A stretch of DNA of 64,000 bases from Novosphingobium sediminis (lineage in GTDB: Bacteria; Pseudomonadota; Alphaproteobacteria; Sphingomonadales; Sphingomonadaceae). Made by a program: the position numbers and the translations under genes. Below are positions 1-9,300 of this stretch, piece after piece. The notes beneath the pieces were generated by a model. That model was not told the DNA's origin. It saw only the letters and a program-made list of their open reading frames with translations, and made no database searches. Location of the stretch: assembly GCF_007991615.1 (NCBI RefSeq), contig NZ_BJYR01000023.1, forward strand, positions 22,043 to 86,042. The letters run 5' to 3'. Each line of letters starts with the position of its first letter. The stretch's first letter is position 1.

Positions 1-1396
1 CGAGGCAACCTTGCGGCGCTTTTGCGAGGAAAGCGTGGCCAACATCGAGTGGCTGGCCGGGCACGGGCTGGGCTTTGAAGGATCGCTCTACAGCGGGAAG
101 ACCAACTATCCGCCCGAGGACAAGTATCTCTATTACGCGGGGAACGAGAAAGTACCGGCCTTTGCGGCCAGGGCGGCGCCTGCCGCGCGGGGGCACCGGA
201 CCAAGGGGGCCGGCTGGACGGGCTATGCCTATTTCGATGGCCTCAGGCAGGCCACCGAGCGCCTCGGCATTCCGGTCAGGACGCATAGCCGGGTGCAGCG
301 ACTTGTCCTCGATAGCACAGGTGCAGTGATCGGTGTCGAGCTCATCGAGATTGTCGATCCGGCTGACCGCCGCAAGCATCAGGCGCTCTATGCCAAAGTC
401 GATCCGATGCGCCCGTTCAACACGGCGCGCGCGGAGAAGGCGATTGCCGAGGCGCTGGCATTCGAACTGCTGGTCGGGCGGCGGCAGCGCATCCGCGCAC
501 GCAGCGGTGTGATCCTGTCGACCGGTGGCTTTGGCTACAACGTTGGCATGGTGCGGGCGCACATGCCGTGCCTTGCGGATCGCAACAACGCACTGATGCG
601 GCTCGGCTCGATGGGATGCAGCGGCGGGGGGATTCAGCTGGGTGTTTCGGCGGGCGGCGCGGTCGGCAAGATGGATCACGCGTTTCTGAGCCGGATGATC
701 GCGCCGCCCGATGCGCTGGTGCAGGGGATCATCGTCAATCGCCGCGGCGAGCGCTTCGTCAACGAGGATGCGTATAACGCGCTGCTGGGCGGGGCGATCA
801 TGGACCAGCCCGATGGCGATGCCTGGATCATCATCGACCGCGATCTGCACCGCAAGCTGCTGCGCCAGTGCATCCCGACCGGCGATGGCACCTTCAAGCC
901 CTACCTCGCGCCAGCGCTGCTGAACCTCTTTCTTGGCGGCACGCGCAAGGGGCGCACGCTGGCAGAACTGGCAGGCAGGATCGGTGTTCCGGCAGATCGG
1001 CTGGAAGCCAGTGTTGCGCAGCTGAATGCAGCCATTGCCGCGGGGCAGGGCGATCCGATGGGCAAGAACCCCGACTACGTGCGCCCGCTCGGCAGGGGGC
1101 CCTACCGGGCGCTCAATACCTCGGTCGGCAATCCCTATTCGTTCTGCATCTTCTTCACGCTCGGCGGCCTTGCGGTCGACGAATTGCGAGGCGTGGTCCT
1201 GCGGCCTGACGGATCCCCGATCGACGGGCTATATGCAGCCGGACGCGCGGCCATGGGCCTGCCCTCAAATGGCTACATCAGCGGGCTCTCGCTGGCGGAC
1301 GGGGTATTCTCGGGCCGGAGGGCAGGGCGCGATGCGGCGATGGGGCGAGGCAATGCGCGATCCGCAGCCGACGCGGGATCAGACGGAGCGCGTTGA
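1..1396 (+). CDS. FAD-dependent oxidoreductase, 3-ketosteroid dehydrogenase / fumarate reductase flavoprotein family (5' end outside window)
   Basis: The reading frame is open from the first bases, so the true start and the N-terminal FAD dinucleotide-binding motif lie upstream of the window. About 460 residues are visible. The C-terminal part has the family signature of 3-oxosteroid 1-dehydrogenases and flavocytochrome-c fumarate reductases: GLYAAGRAAMGLPSNGY followed by SGLSLADGVFSGRRAG, which closes over the FAD, plus ILSTGGFGYN and an INRRGERFVNEDAY-like stretch (IVNRRGERFVNEDAY) in the middle. Such enzymes desaturate or reduce a C=C bond next to a carbonyl. Its 3' end overlaps the convergent IclR gene by 18 bp. 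The neighbouring acyl-CoA dehydrogenases suggest a catabolic dehydrogenase for a cyclic ketone or enone, but the substrate cannot be read from the sequence. Confidence 0.8.
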   Translation, partial: EATLRRFCEESVANIEWLAGHGLGFEGSLYSGKTNYPPEDKYLYYAGNEKVPAFAARAAPAARGHRTKGAGWTGYAYFDGLRQATERLGIPVRTHSRVQRLVLDSTGAVIGVELIEIVDPADRRKHQALYAKVDPMRPFNTARAEKAIAEALAFELLVGRRQRIRARSGVILSTGGFGYNVGMVRAHMPCLADRNNALMRLGSMGCSGGGIQLGVSAGGAVGKMDHAFLSRMIAPPDALVQGIIVNRRGERFVNEDAYNALLGGAIMDQPDGDAWIIIDRDLHRKLLRQCIPTGDGTFKPYLAPALLNLFLGGTRKGRTLAELAGRIGVPADRLEASVAQLNAAIAAGQGDPMGKNPDYVRPLGRGPYRALNTSVGNPYSFCIFFTLGGLAVDELRGVVLRPDGSPIDGLYAAGRAAMGLPSNGYISGLSLADGVFSGRRAGRDAAMGRGNARSAADAGSDGAR

Positions 1397-2254
1397 CTGC
1401 CGCAAGGGCGGCTGCTGGATGACGCCCGACCCGTCGATCGGGCGGGAAGCCCAGCGAGCGATCTGCTGGAGTTCCTTGACGATGAGCGGGACCTTGTCGT
1501 CATCGTGCTGGCCGGTGAACATCGTGGAGACGAGACAGTACTTGAGATCGCCATCCTCACGCTGCAGCGGCACGGCGATGGTCGTCGCGCCGCGCACGAA
1601 CTGCCCGCGATCGATGCTCCAGCCCTGCCGCTTTGCTTCCTCCACCTGCTCGCAGTATTCGTCGAAGCTCGGCGCACTTTCCCATCTGAGCCCCGCAAAC
1701 CGGCGGGCGAGTTCTTCCCGGTCAAGGTCCATCGCGGCGGCCATGCACCGGCCGACAGAGCCGATCAGCTTGGGCAAGCGCTGCCCCACGGTCATCTGAA
1801 TGCGCATCATGCGGGCGCCCGCAACATAGCCGACCAGCAGGATGCGGTCAGAATGCGCCCGCCACAAACCTGCGGTCATCCCCCAGGTTTCGGCGAGGAC
1901 CTCAAGCCGTGTCCGCACGATCTCATAGGCGGCATCCGGATCAAGCGCATTGCGCGCGATCGACACCAGCCCTGCGCCGAGTGTGTAGAGCTTGGTGTTG
2001 GGATCGAAATCGACGATGTTTTCGCTGACCAGCGTCTTGAGGATATTGAAGCAGGAGCTTGGTGTCAGGGATAGGGAGCGCGCGATGGCGTTGACGCCGA
2101 GCGGCGCGGGTGTGGATGCAAGCTGCCGCAGAATGGCGACCGTGGACGCGACCGTGCCGATACGCGGTTCCTGCCGTCCATTCTCGTTATCACCTTGTGG
2201 CACAGCTCGCCCCGCTGGACTTCCCGATCCGAAGTCTTCGTCGGATCGAGGCAA
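1379..2254 (-). CDS. IclR family transcriptional regulator
   Basis: The 291-residue protein has the two-domain IclR layout. An N-terminal winged helix-turn-helix lies at about residues 32-95 (VASTVAILRQLA, then GVNAIARSLSLTPSSCFNILKTL), and a C-terminal effector-binding domain follows, with RMRIQ-type and GRCMAAA segments near residues 150-175. The first 30 residues are polar and probably disordered, so the real start could be an internal codon. It is transcribed away from the phosphotransferase/acyl-CoA dehydrogenase operon. IclR regulators often control the adjacent divergent catabolic operon in response to a pathway intermediate, so control of the genes from 2371 onward is the natural inference. 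The 3' end overlaps the flavoprotein gene on the other strand by 18 bp. Confidence 0.85.
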   Translation of the reverse strand: MPRSDEDFGSGSPAGRAVPQGDNENGRQEPRIGTVASTVAILRQLASTPAPLGVNAIARSLSLTPSSCFNILKTLVSENIVDFDPNTKLYTLGAGLVSIARNALDPDAAYEIVRTRLEVLAETWGMTAGLWRAHSDRILLVGYVAGARMMRIQMTVGQRLPKLIGSVGRCMAAAMDLDREELARRFAGLRWESAPSFDEYCEQVEEAKRQGWSIDRGQFVRGATTIAVPLQREDGDLKYCLVSTMFTGQHDDDKVPLIVKELQQIARWASRPIDGSGVIQQPPLRQSTRSV

Positions 2255-2370
2255 AACATATCAGCGTGTCCCATCGCTGCAACTCGGCAAAACGCCAAGC
2301 CAAGCCTCATGTCCTCCAGAGGCAAGTCTTGTGCGTTGCGCGCCGCCATGGCTTTTGGGATCACGCCGAG

Positions 2371-3402
2371 ATGGACGAGGCAAGCAGATCCCGGCTCGAG
2401 GTGTGGCTGAATGCCGGCGGGATCGCCACGGGTGCGATCACGTCGGTGGAGCAGCTGAGCGGAGGCACCCAGAATATCCTGCTGCGGATTGCCATCGGCG
2501 GCGAGGAGCTGGTCCTGCGCCGCCCGGCCATCCATGCGCGGCCCGAGGCTGAACAGACAATTCTGCGCGAAGCCCGCGTGCTTGCCTGTCTCGCCGGCAC
2601 GGCGGTTCCCCATCCCCGTTTCCGTGGGCACTCGGCCGACAAGGACCTGATTGGCGCTCCGTTCCTGCTGACCGATGCAGTTGCTGGCTTCAATGCGGCG
2701 CTTGGTCTGAGTGAGGCAGCGCTCGCCAGTTCTGCCGTGCGCCGGCGGATGGGGTTGGCGATGGTCGAGGGCATTGCGGCGATAGCTGCCGTCGATCCGC
2801 TTGAGGTGGGGCTGGCCGATTTCGGCAAGCTGGATACTTTCATCGAGCGGCAGGTTCCGCGCTGGCGCAAGCAGCTTGAAAGCTATGCGCAGTTTCCCGA
2901 TTGGCGAGGCCCGAGCGGGCTTGATGGGGTAGATGTGCTCGGCTCGTGGCTTGCGGCGCACCAGCCTCTGCGGTGGCAGCGCGGGCTGATGCACGGCGAT
3001 TTCCACATCGGCAACGTGCTGTTCTCGCCCGAGGGGGACCTCGCCGCGATCCTCGATTGGGAACTTTCGACGCTGGGTGATCCCTTGCTCGATCTGGGCC
3101 GATTGCTGGCCGCGTGGCCGGACCCTGATGGATCAGGGCCGCTCAGCCTGAAGGTCGAACCTTGGGACGCGTTTCCGGTGCGGGACGAACTGATCGCGCA
3201 CTACGGCGCCTGCACGGGCCGCGCGATGGATGATCTCGTGTGGTTCGAAGTGCTGGCCTGCTACAAGCTGGCGATCATCCTTGAAGGCACCTACGCCCGC
3301 GCCAGTGCTGGTCTTGCCGCGCGCGATGTCGGAGAACGTCTGCACCAGGGGGCGGTGAGCCTGATCGGCCGGGCCCTGCGGACTCTGGACAACAACGAAT
3401 GA
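2371..3402 (+). CDS. Phosphotransferase family protein (APH/choline-kinase fold, ACAD10-like N-domain type)
   Basis: The protein has 343 residues from the ATG at 2371. A longer open frame starts at 2110, but that part is antisense to the IclR gene and has no family similarity. Visible kinase-fold motifs are the N-lobe LSGGTQNILLRI and LVLRRP, the catalytic loop LMHGDFHIGNVLF (Brenner-type HxDxxxxN) and the metal-binding AILDWELSTLGDPLLDLG. This is the aminoglycoside phosphotransferase-like family that accompanies acyl-CoA dehydrogenases in bacteria and is fused to one in mammalian ACAD10/11, where it phosphorylates 4-hydroxyacyl-CoAs before dehydrogenation. The next gene starts 13 bp downstream and is an acyl-CoA dehydrogenase, which fits that role. 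The substrate remains inferred. Confidence 0.85.
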   Translation: MDEASRSRLEVWLNAGGIATGAITSVEQLSGGTQNILLRIAIGGEELVLRRPAIHARPEAEQTILREARVLACLAGTAVPHPRFRGHSADKDLIGAPFLLTDAVAGFNAALGLSEAALASSAVRRRMGLAMVEGIAAIAAVDPLEVGLADFGKLDTFIERQVPRWRKQLESYAQFPDWRGPSGLDGVDVLGSWLAAHQPLRWQRGLMHGDFHIGNVLFSPEGDLAAILDWELSTLGDPLLDLGRLLAAWPDPDGSGPLSLKVEPWDAFPVRDELIAHYGACTGRAMDDLVWFEVLACYKLAIILEGTYARASAGLAARDVGERLHQGAVSLIGRALRTLDNNE

Positions 3403-3415
3403 TGGGGGCCGCTCC

Positions 3416-4570
3416 ATGCTGGCCTTGATCGACGCATTCCCGGAGACGGCGCTGCCGCCCGAGGCTGAAGCCTTGCGCGGCGAGATTAAGGCGTTCCTCG
3501 CAGAGCGTCTCGCCGGAATGTCGGGACGGGACCGCGCGCGCACCTGGACGGGCTTTGACCGGGCATTCAGCCGGGATCTTGCCGAGCGTGGCTGGCTTGG
3601 GCTGACCTTGCCGAAGGAGTATGGCGGCGGCGGGCGCGATGCCTTTGCGCGGTTCGTGCTGGTCGAGGAATTGCTCGCGGCCGGAGCACCGATCGCTGCG
3701 CACTGGATCGGCGACCGCCAATCGGGCCCCCTCCTGCTGCACTATGGAACCGAAGCGCAGCGCCGCAAGTATTTGCCCGCAATCTGCCGCGGTGAGATCG
3801 TTTTCTGCATCGGTATGAGCGAGCCCAATGCTGGATCCGACCTTGCCAGCGTGCGCACTCGGGCGGTGCGCGATGGCGATGGCTGGCGGCTGAACGGATC
3901 GAAGATCTGGACGACCTATGCCCACCAATCAGATGCCATGATCGCGCTTGTGCGCACGGCTGGAACGCCGGAGGACCGGCACAACGGCCTTTCGCAGTTC
4001 CTGATCGACCTTGCGCTCCCCGGCATCACGGTAAGACCGATCAGGCTCGGCACGGGCGAGAGCGATTTCAGCGAGGTGCATTTCGACAATGTCGCGCTTC
4101 CCGCCGATGCGCTGGTGGGAGTGGAGGGCAATGGCTGGGCGCAGGTGAACGCCGAACTGGCCTTCGAGCGCAGCGGGCCGGAGCGGATGTATTCCAGCCT
4201 CGTGCTGCTCGATCTTTGGGCCAGTACGCTGGATGAGAATGCCGACGCAGCGGATATCGAGTTGCTGGGGCGGCTGGTGGCGCGGCTCGGATCGCTGCGG
4301 GCAATGTCGATTGCGATCACCGGCAAGCTCGCTGCCGGAGAATCGCCGCTGACCGAAGCGGCGCTGATCAAGGATCTGGGTACGGAGCTGGAACAGGCGA
4401 TCCCGGTGGGCATCGTCGATGCAATCGGCAAGCGGCCCGACCTCGCGTGCAATGCAAACCTCATGAGCACGCTCGCGTTCCTGCTGCAACTCAATCACGT
4501 GTTCTCGCTGCGCGGCGGAACGCGCGAGATTCTGCGGGGCATGATTGCGCGGGGGCTCGGGCTGCGATGA
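3416..4570 (+). CDS. Acyl-CoA dehydrogenase, large-subunit type
   Basis: The 384-residue flavoprotein shows the acyl-CoA dehydrogenase signatures. LPKEYGGGG is the N-terminal helical domain motif. CIGMSEPNAGSDLASVRTRA is the classic FAD/substrate signature, followed by LNGSKIWTTYAHQSD. The C-terminus carries LRGGTREILRGMIARGLGLR. It would catalyse FAD-dependent alpha,beta-desaturation of an acyl-CoA. The ATG follows the phosphotransferase stop by 13 bp, and its own stop overlaps the next acyl-CoA dehydrogenase in ATGA. Such paired genes commonly form heteromeric dehydrogenases in steroid side-chain and ring degradation (FadE26/27 or FadE28/29 type); that assembly is inferred from the pairing. 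Confidence 0.88.
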   Translation: MLALIDAFPETALPPEAEALRGEIKAFLAERLAGMSGRDRARTWTGFDRAFSRDLAERGWLGLTLPKEYGGGGRDAFARFVLVEELLAAGAPIAAHWIGDRQSGPLLLHYGTEAQRRKYLPAICRGEIVFCIGMSEPNAGSDLASVRTRAVRDGDGWRLNGSKIWTTYAHQSDAMIALVRTAGTPEDRHNGLSQFLIDLALPGITVRPIRLGTGESDFSEVHFDNVALPADALVGVEGNGWAQVNAELAFERSGPERMYSSLVLLDLWASTLDENADAADIELLGRLVARLGSLRAMSIAITGKLAAGESPLTEAALIKDLGTELEQAIPVGIVDAIGKRPDLACNANLMSTLAFLLQLNHVFSLRGGTREILRGMIARGLGLR

Positions 4571-5571
4571 GCGATATGGACGCCATGCTGACAGTGCCGT
4601 TCCGGCGCCTGCTGGCGGACATTGCCCCTCCCGCAGCGGTGCGTGCAGCGGAAGGCTGCCGCGGAGTACCCCCTATGTGGCGGGATCTGGTCGCGTCGGG
4701 ATTTCTCGATGCTTTGGTTCCGGAAGACAAAGGCGGCGCAGGGTTGGCACTGCACGACGTATTTGCGCTGGTGGCTGCGACTGGCGCGGTGTGCCTGCCG
4801 GTTCCGTTTGCCGAGACGATGACGGCACGCGCCTTGCTGGCCGCGCGCGGTGCGGCGCTCCCGGAGGATGCAGTTGTGGTGCTTGCACCGCCATCTGCGA
4901 TCATCCCGTTGGCCGCCGCCGCGACCCATGCGCTGGTGCCGAAAGATGATCGCATCGCGCTGGTCGCGCTTGGCGATGTCGGCCCGGACCCTTTCGGCGC
5001 AGGCGGCGGAAGCGTGGCCGCAGATGCGCCCGAGGTGCTTGCGGTGCCAGCAGGATCGATCGACCTGGCGGTCTTCGCTGCCGGGCTGACCGCAGCCAAG
5101 ATGGCAGGTGCGATGGCCCGCCTGCTCGAGATGTCGGTACGCTATGCGAACGAGCGGGTGCAGTTCGGGCGCCCGCTGGGCAAGTTTCAAGCCATCCAGC
5201 AGCAACTGGCCGTGATGGCAGAGCAAGTGGTTTCGGCACAAGTCGCTGCGCGGATCGGTATGGCGGGTGCGCATTTCGATCCGGTGCGGGTGGCCATGGC
5301 CAAAACCCGGACGGGCGAGGCAGCGCATCAGGTTGTCGCGATTGCCCATGCCGTGCACGGGGCAATCGGCGTGACCGAGGAATACGATCTTCAATTGCTG
5401 ACCCGGCGCCTGAAACAGTGGCAACTGGCGTTCGGTTCGGAAAGCTATTGGGCTGGTCGGCTGGGAGCCGTTCGGCGCTGTGCGCCTGTCGACACGACCG
5501 CAGATTTCATCCGGCTCCATCTGGCCGAAATGGTCGGCGCTGCTTCGGGAGAAGCCCATGCTCGAGCTTGA
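4567..5571 (+). CDS. Acyl-CoA dehydrogenase, small-subunit type
   Basis: From the ATG at 4567, which overlaps the upstream stop by four bases, the protein is 334 residues. It has the C-terminal acyl-CoA dehydrogenase domain: AVFAAGLTAAKMAGAMARLLEM, then RVQFGRPLGKFQAIQQQLA (the conserved R-x-QFG-x-PL segment), and AHQVVAIAHAVHGAIGVTEEYDLQ. The N-terminal half is shorter and more divergent, and it lacks the clear EPxAGSD signature of the upstream subunit. That is the usual asymmetry in alpha2beta2 acyl-CoA dehydrogenases, where only one subunit binds all catalytic groups. Translational coupling and tandem order suggest that it works as a complex with the protein encoded at 3416-4570. The SDR gene downstream overlaps its 3' end by 14 bp. 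Confidence 0.85.
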   Translation: MSDMDAMLTVPFRRLLADIAPPAAVRAAEGCRGVPPMWRDLVASGFLDALVPEDKGGAGLALHDVFALVAATGAVCLPVPFAETMTARALLAARGAALPEDAVVVLAPPSAIIPLAAAATHALVPKDDRIALVALGDVGPDPFGAGGGSVAADAPEVLAVPAGSIDLAVFAAGLTAAKMAGAMARLLEMSVRYANERVQFGRPLGKFQAIQQQLAVMAEQVVSAQVAARIGMAGAHFDPVRVAMAKTRTGEAAHQVVAIAHAVHGAIGVTEEYDLQLLTRRLKQWQLAFGSESYWAGRLGAVRRCAPVDTTADFIRLHLAEMVGAASGEAHARA

Positions 5572-6292
5572 TTTCAGCGGACGTACGGTGCTCGTCGTGG
5601 GCGGATCGAGCGGGATTGGCAACGGCGTGGCGCAGGCCTTTCGGGCACAGGGAGCCGAGGTCCACGTTTGGGGCACCCGCCCGCGCGAGGCTTACCGCGC
5701 CGAGGACGGCTCTGACCTGACCGGGCTTCACTACGCGCAAGTGGACGTCTCGGACTTCGATGCGGTGGCACGCGAGCCGCTTGCGTTCGAGAAGCTTGAC
5801 GTTCTGGTGACCTGCCAAGGCACCGTGGCCTATTCGCGCAAGGAATTCGAGATGGAGACCTTCCGCAAGGTGGTCGACGTCAATCTCAACAGCGTGATGG
5901 CCTGCTGCATGAAAGTGGAAGCGCTGCTAGCCGCGTCGCAAGGCGTGGCAGTGGTGTTCGGTTCGATTGCCGGGCTGCACAGCTCGATCGGCAATCCAGC
6001 TTACGCGGCTTCGAAGGCGGGAACGCACATGCTGGTGCGTACGCTGGGAGAAACTTGGGCGAAACTTGGTATCCGCATCAACGGCATCGCGCCTGGGCTG
6101 GTCGATACGAAGCTGACCCGCATCACCACCGCCGAGCCGGAGCGCTTGCAGGCGCAGCTCAAGAAGATCCCCATGCGCCGCATGGGCACACCAGCAGATA
6201 TGGCCGGGCCCGCGCTGTTCCTTGCCTCGGACCTTGCGGCCTACATGACCGGCCAGGTGCTCGTGGTCGATGGCGGGCGCCTGCTGCCCTAG
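5558..6292 (+). CDS. Short-chain dehydrogenase/reductase (classical SDR)
   Basis: The 244-residue protein starts at the ATG at 5558. The upstream extension to 5480 is antisense or out of frame to the dehydrogenase gene. It has the SDR cofactor motif VVGGSSGIGNGVA near the N-terminus, an atypical CQGTV in place of NNAG, FGSIAG (catalytic Ser), the YAASKAG active-site Tyr and Lys, and RINGIAPGLVDT. The C-terminus ends ALFLASDLAAYMTGQVLVVDGG. It would oxidise a secondary alcohol or reduce a ketone with NAD(P)(H), probably the hydroxyacyl step after dehydrogenation and hydration. It is the last gene of a tightly overlapping block, with an 88 bp gap before the ferredoxin oxidoreductase. Confidence 0.87.
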   Translation: MLELDFSGRTVLVVGGSSGIGNGVAQAFRAQGAEVHVWGTRPREAYRAEDGSDLTGLHYAQVDVSDFDAVAREPLAFEKLDVLVTCQGTVAYSRKEFEMETFRKVVDVNLNSVMACCMKVEALLAASQGVAVVFGSIAGLHSSIGNPAYAASKAGTHMLVRTLGETWAKLGIRINGIAPGLVDTKLTRITTAEPERLQAQLKKIPMRRMGTPADMAGPALFLASDLAAYMTGQVLVVDGGRLLP

Positions 6293-6380
6293 GTGCAGTG
6301 CAGGCCCAGACAAGAATGCGCCACTCACCGCGCGGGCTGTCTGCTGTAGAAGATGGTGCCACGCCAAGTCTGGAACATCG

Positions 6381-9300
6381 ATGACCAAATCCGTTGTCAC
6401 GCTCGACGACAAGTATACGCAAAGCCATGGGCGGGTCTTCATGTCCGCGATCCAGGCATTGGCGCGGCTGCCGCTCGATCAGGCACGGCGCGATGCGGCG
6501 CGGGGCAAGCGGACCGCCGGCTTCATCTCCGGCTATCGCGGATCGCCGATCGGCACCTATGATGCGGCGTTGTGGGCGGCGAAGGCGCTGCTGGAGCAGA
6601 ACCACATCACCTTCCTTCCCGGGCTCAACGAAGAGCTTGCTGCAACGGCGGTGCGCGGCACCCAGGAACTCACCTGGATGGGCAAGTCCGAGTTCGAGGG
6701 CGTGTTCGGACTGTGGTATGGCAAGCATGTCGGTGCAGACCGGGGGATGGAGGCGCTCAAGCTTGGCAACCTTGAGGGATCGTCTCCCGATGGCGGCGTG
6801 CTGGTGGTGGCGGCGGACGACCATGGCGGGAAATCCTCGGCCAGTGCGCAAGGCTCCGAACATGCGCTGATCGCTGCGATCATCCCGATCCTCTATCCGG
6901 CCGATGCAGCGGAGATCATCAGCTTCGGTCTGCTTGGCTGGGAAATGTCGCGCTACAGCGGGCTCTATGTCGCGCTGAAGACCGTGACCGACACGCTCGA
7001 CTTTTCCGCCTCGGTGCCGCTCCCCGATCCGCATCAGGACTACATCCGGCCCGCCGGGTTCGCACTCCCGCCCGAAGGCCTTGGCCTGCGCCAGATGCGC
7101 TCCCCGCTGGCGCAGGAGGATTGGGCGGTGAACCGGCGGCTCCCGGCCGCGCAAGCCTTTGCGCGGGCCAACGGGATCGACCGGGTGGTGATCGATGCGC
7201 CGCGCCGCGTTCTTTCGATCCTCGCGGCGGGCAAGGTCTACCGCGATCTGCGGCAGGCGCTCGATGATCTGGGGCTGGATGAGGCGGCCTGCGCCGCGCT
7301 GGGGGTGCGGGTATACAAGCCGGGCCTCATCTGGCCGCTGGAGCCGGAAGGCTTGATCGATTTTGCACGGGGCAGCCGTGAACTCCTGATCATCGAGGAA
7401 AAGCGCCCGGTGATCGAGGAGCAGGCCGCGCGGCTGCTGTTTGCGCTGCCGGAGGGCGAACGCCCGATCCTTACCGGCAAGCGCGATGAGGCGGGGCAAG
7501 CGCTGCTCTCCAGCGTGGGTGAACTGAACCCCTCCAGTGTGCGCGAAGCGTTGGTGCGGCGGCTCAAGGCGCTCGGCATCGCGAGCAATGATCTGTCGGA
7601 CCGCGCGGCACGTTTCGCCGAGATGGCGGAACGCGCGCGGCGGATCGGTGGCGGGGCCAAGCTGCGCCCGGCTTACTATTGCTCGGGATGTCCTCATAAC
7701 ACCGGGACGCGCCTGCCCGATGGCAGCATCGCGATCAGCGCGGTGGGTTGCCACGGCCTTGCCGCGTTCATGCCGGAGCGGCGGACCTTGATGCCGATGC
7801 CGATGGGCGGCGACGGGATCCCATGGGTTTCGGCAGGGCCGCTGCTTGATCGGCCGCATATCTTCCAGAACATGGGCGATGGCACTTATGCCCATTCCGG
7901 CGTGCTCGCGATCCGGCAGGCGGTGGCGGCCCGCGCCAACATGACGTTCAAGATCCTCTACAACGATGCCGTGGCGATGACGGGCGGCCAGCCGGTCGAA
8001 GGCGCGCCCACGCCGCTCGATATCGTCCGCCAGTTGCTCGCCGAGAACGTGTCGCCGGTGGTGATCGTGACCGACCAGCCCGAAGACTTTTCCGGCGATC
8101 ACCGCCCGCCGCCCGGTGTTGCGGTCCATCACCGCGATGCGCTCGATGCGGTGCAGCGCGATCTCAGGACGCGAAAAGGGGTTTCAGGCCTCGTCTATGT
8201 CCAGACCTGCGCTGCCGAGAAACGCCGTCGGCGCAAAAAGGGAGCCTTTCCCGATCCGGACAAGCGCGTGTTCATCAACGCGGCGGTCTGCGAAGGCTGC
8301 GGGGATTGCTCGGCGCAGTCCAACTGCGTCAGCATCCAGCCGCTGGAAACCGAGTTTGGCCGCAAGCGCCGGATCGACCAATCCTCCTGCAACAAGGATT
8401 TCAGCTGCATCAAGGGCTTCTGTCCTTCGTTTGTGACAATCGAGGGTGCGAAGATTGCCAAGCGCGGCAATTCAGGAAGCGCGGATTTCGACACAATGAT
8501 CGCCGACCTGCCGAGGCCCGCCATCGCGGGGGAGGGCGCAGTCCACTCGGTGCTCATCACCGGCATCGGCGGGACGGGTGTGCTCACCGTCGGCGCGGTG
8601 CTGGGCATGGCGGCGCACCTTGAGGGCAAGGGCTGCACCGTGCTCGATCAGACTGGCATGGCGCAGAAGGGCGGTGCGGTGACCAGTCATTTGCGGATCG
8701 CACCGGATCAGAGTGCGCTCCACACTGCGCGGCTGGACGTGGGCATGACCGACGTGATCATCGGCTGCGATCTCGTCGTCGCCTCGCACGCGGACGTGCT
8801 CAAGACCGTCCGGCCCGGCGTGACTGTGGCGGTGCTCAATGCCGATGTGACGCCCACAGGCGAGTTCCAGACGAACCGCGATGCGGACATGGGCGAACAT
8901 GCCTTGCGCGCCATCGTGGCCGAGGCGCTGGGCGGCGGCGCTATCCACGATCTCAATGCCACCCGCCTCGCAACCACGCTGACCGGAGACAGCATTGCCA
9001 CCAATTTCCTGATGCTGGGCTTTGCGCTGCAGAAGGGGTTATTGCCGGTTTCGCTCGATGCGCTGGAGGAGGCGATCCGGCTCAATGGCGCGAACGTAGC
9101 CGGAAACCTGCGCACGCTGGCGCTGGGCCGACTGGCGGCAGTGCGGCCCGAGGCATTCGATGCGCATGATCCGGCGGCAGATCTCGCGCGGCGACTCGCA
9201 ACCCTCGACGGCGTCCTGGAAAGCCGCACGGCCCTGCTGACGGACTATCAGAACGCAGCCTATGCTGCCGAATACCGCGCGTTCATCGATGAGATTTCCG

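Noticed and set aside
6159..8132. 657-codon reverse-strand open frame opposite the ferredoxin oxidoreductase gene
   Set aside because: Arg/His-rich composition without any domain; it is the antisense shadow of a well-supported gene in high-GC DNA.
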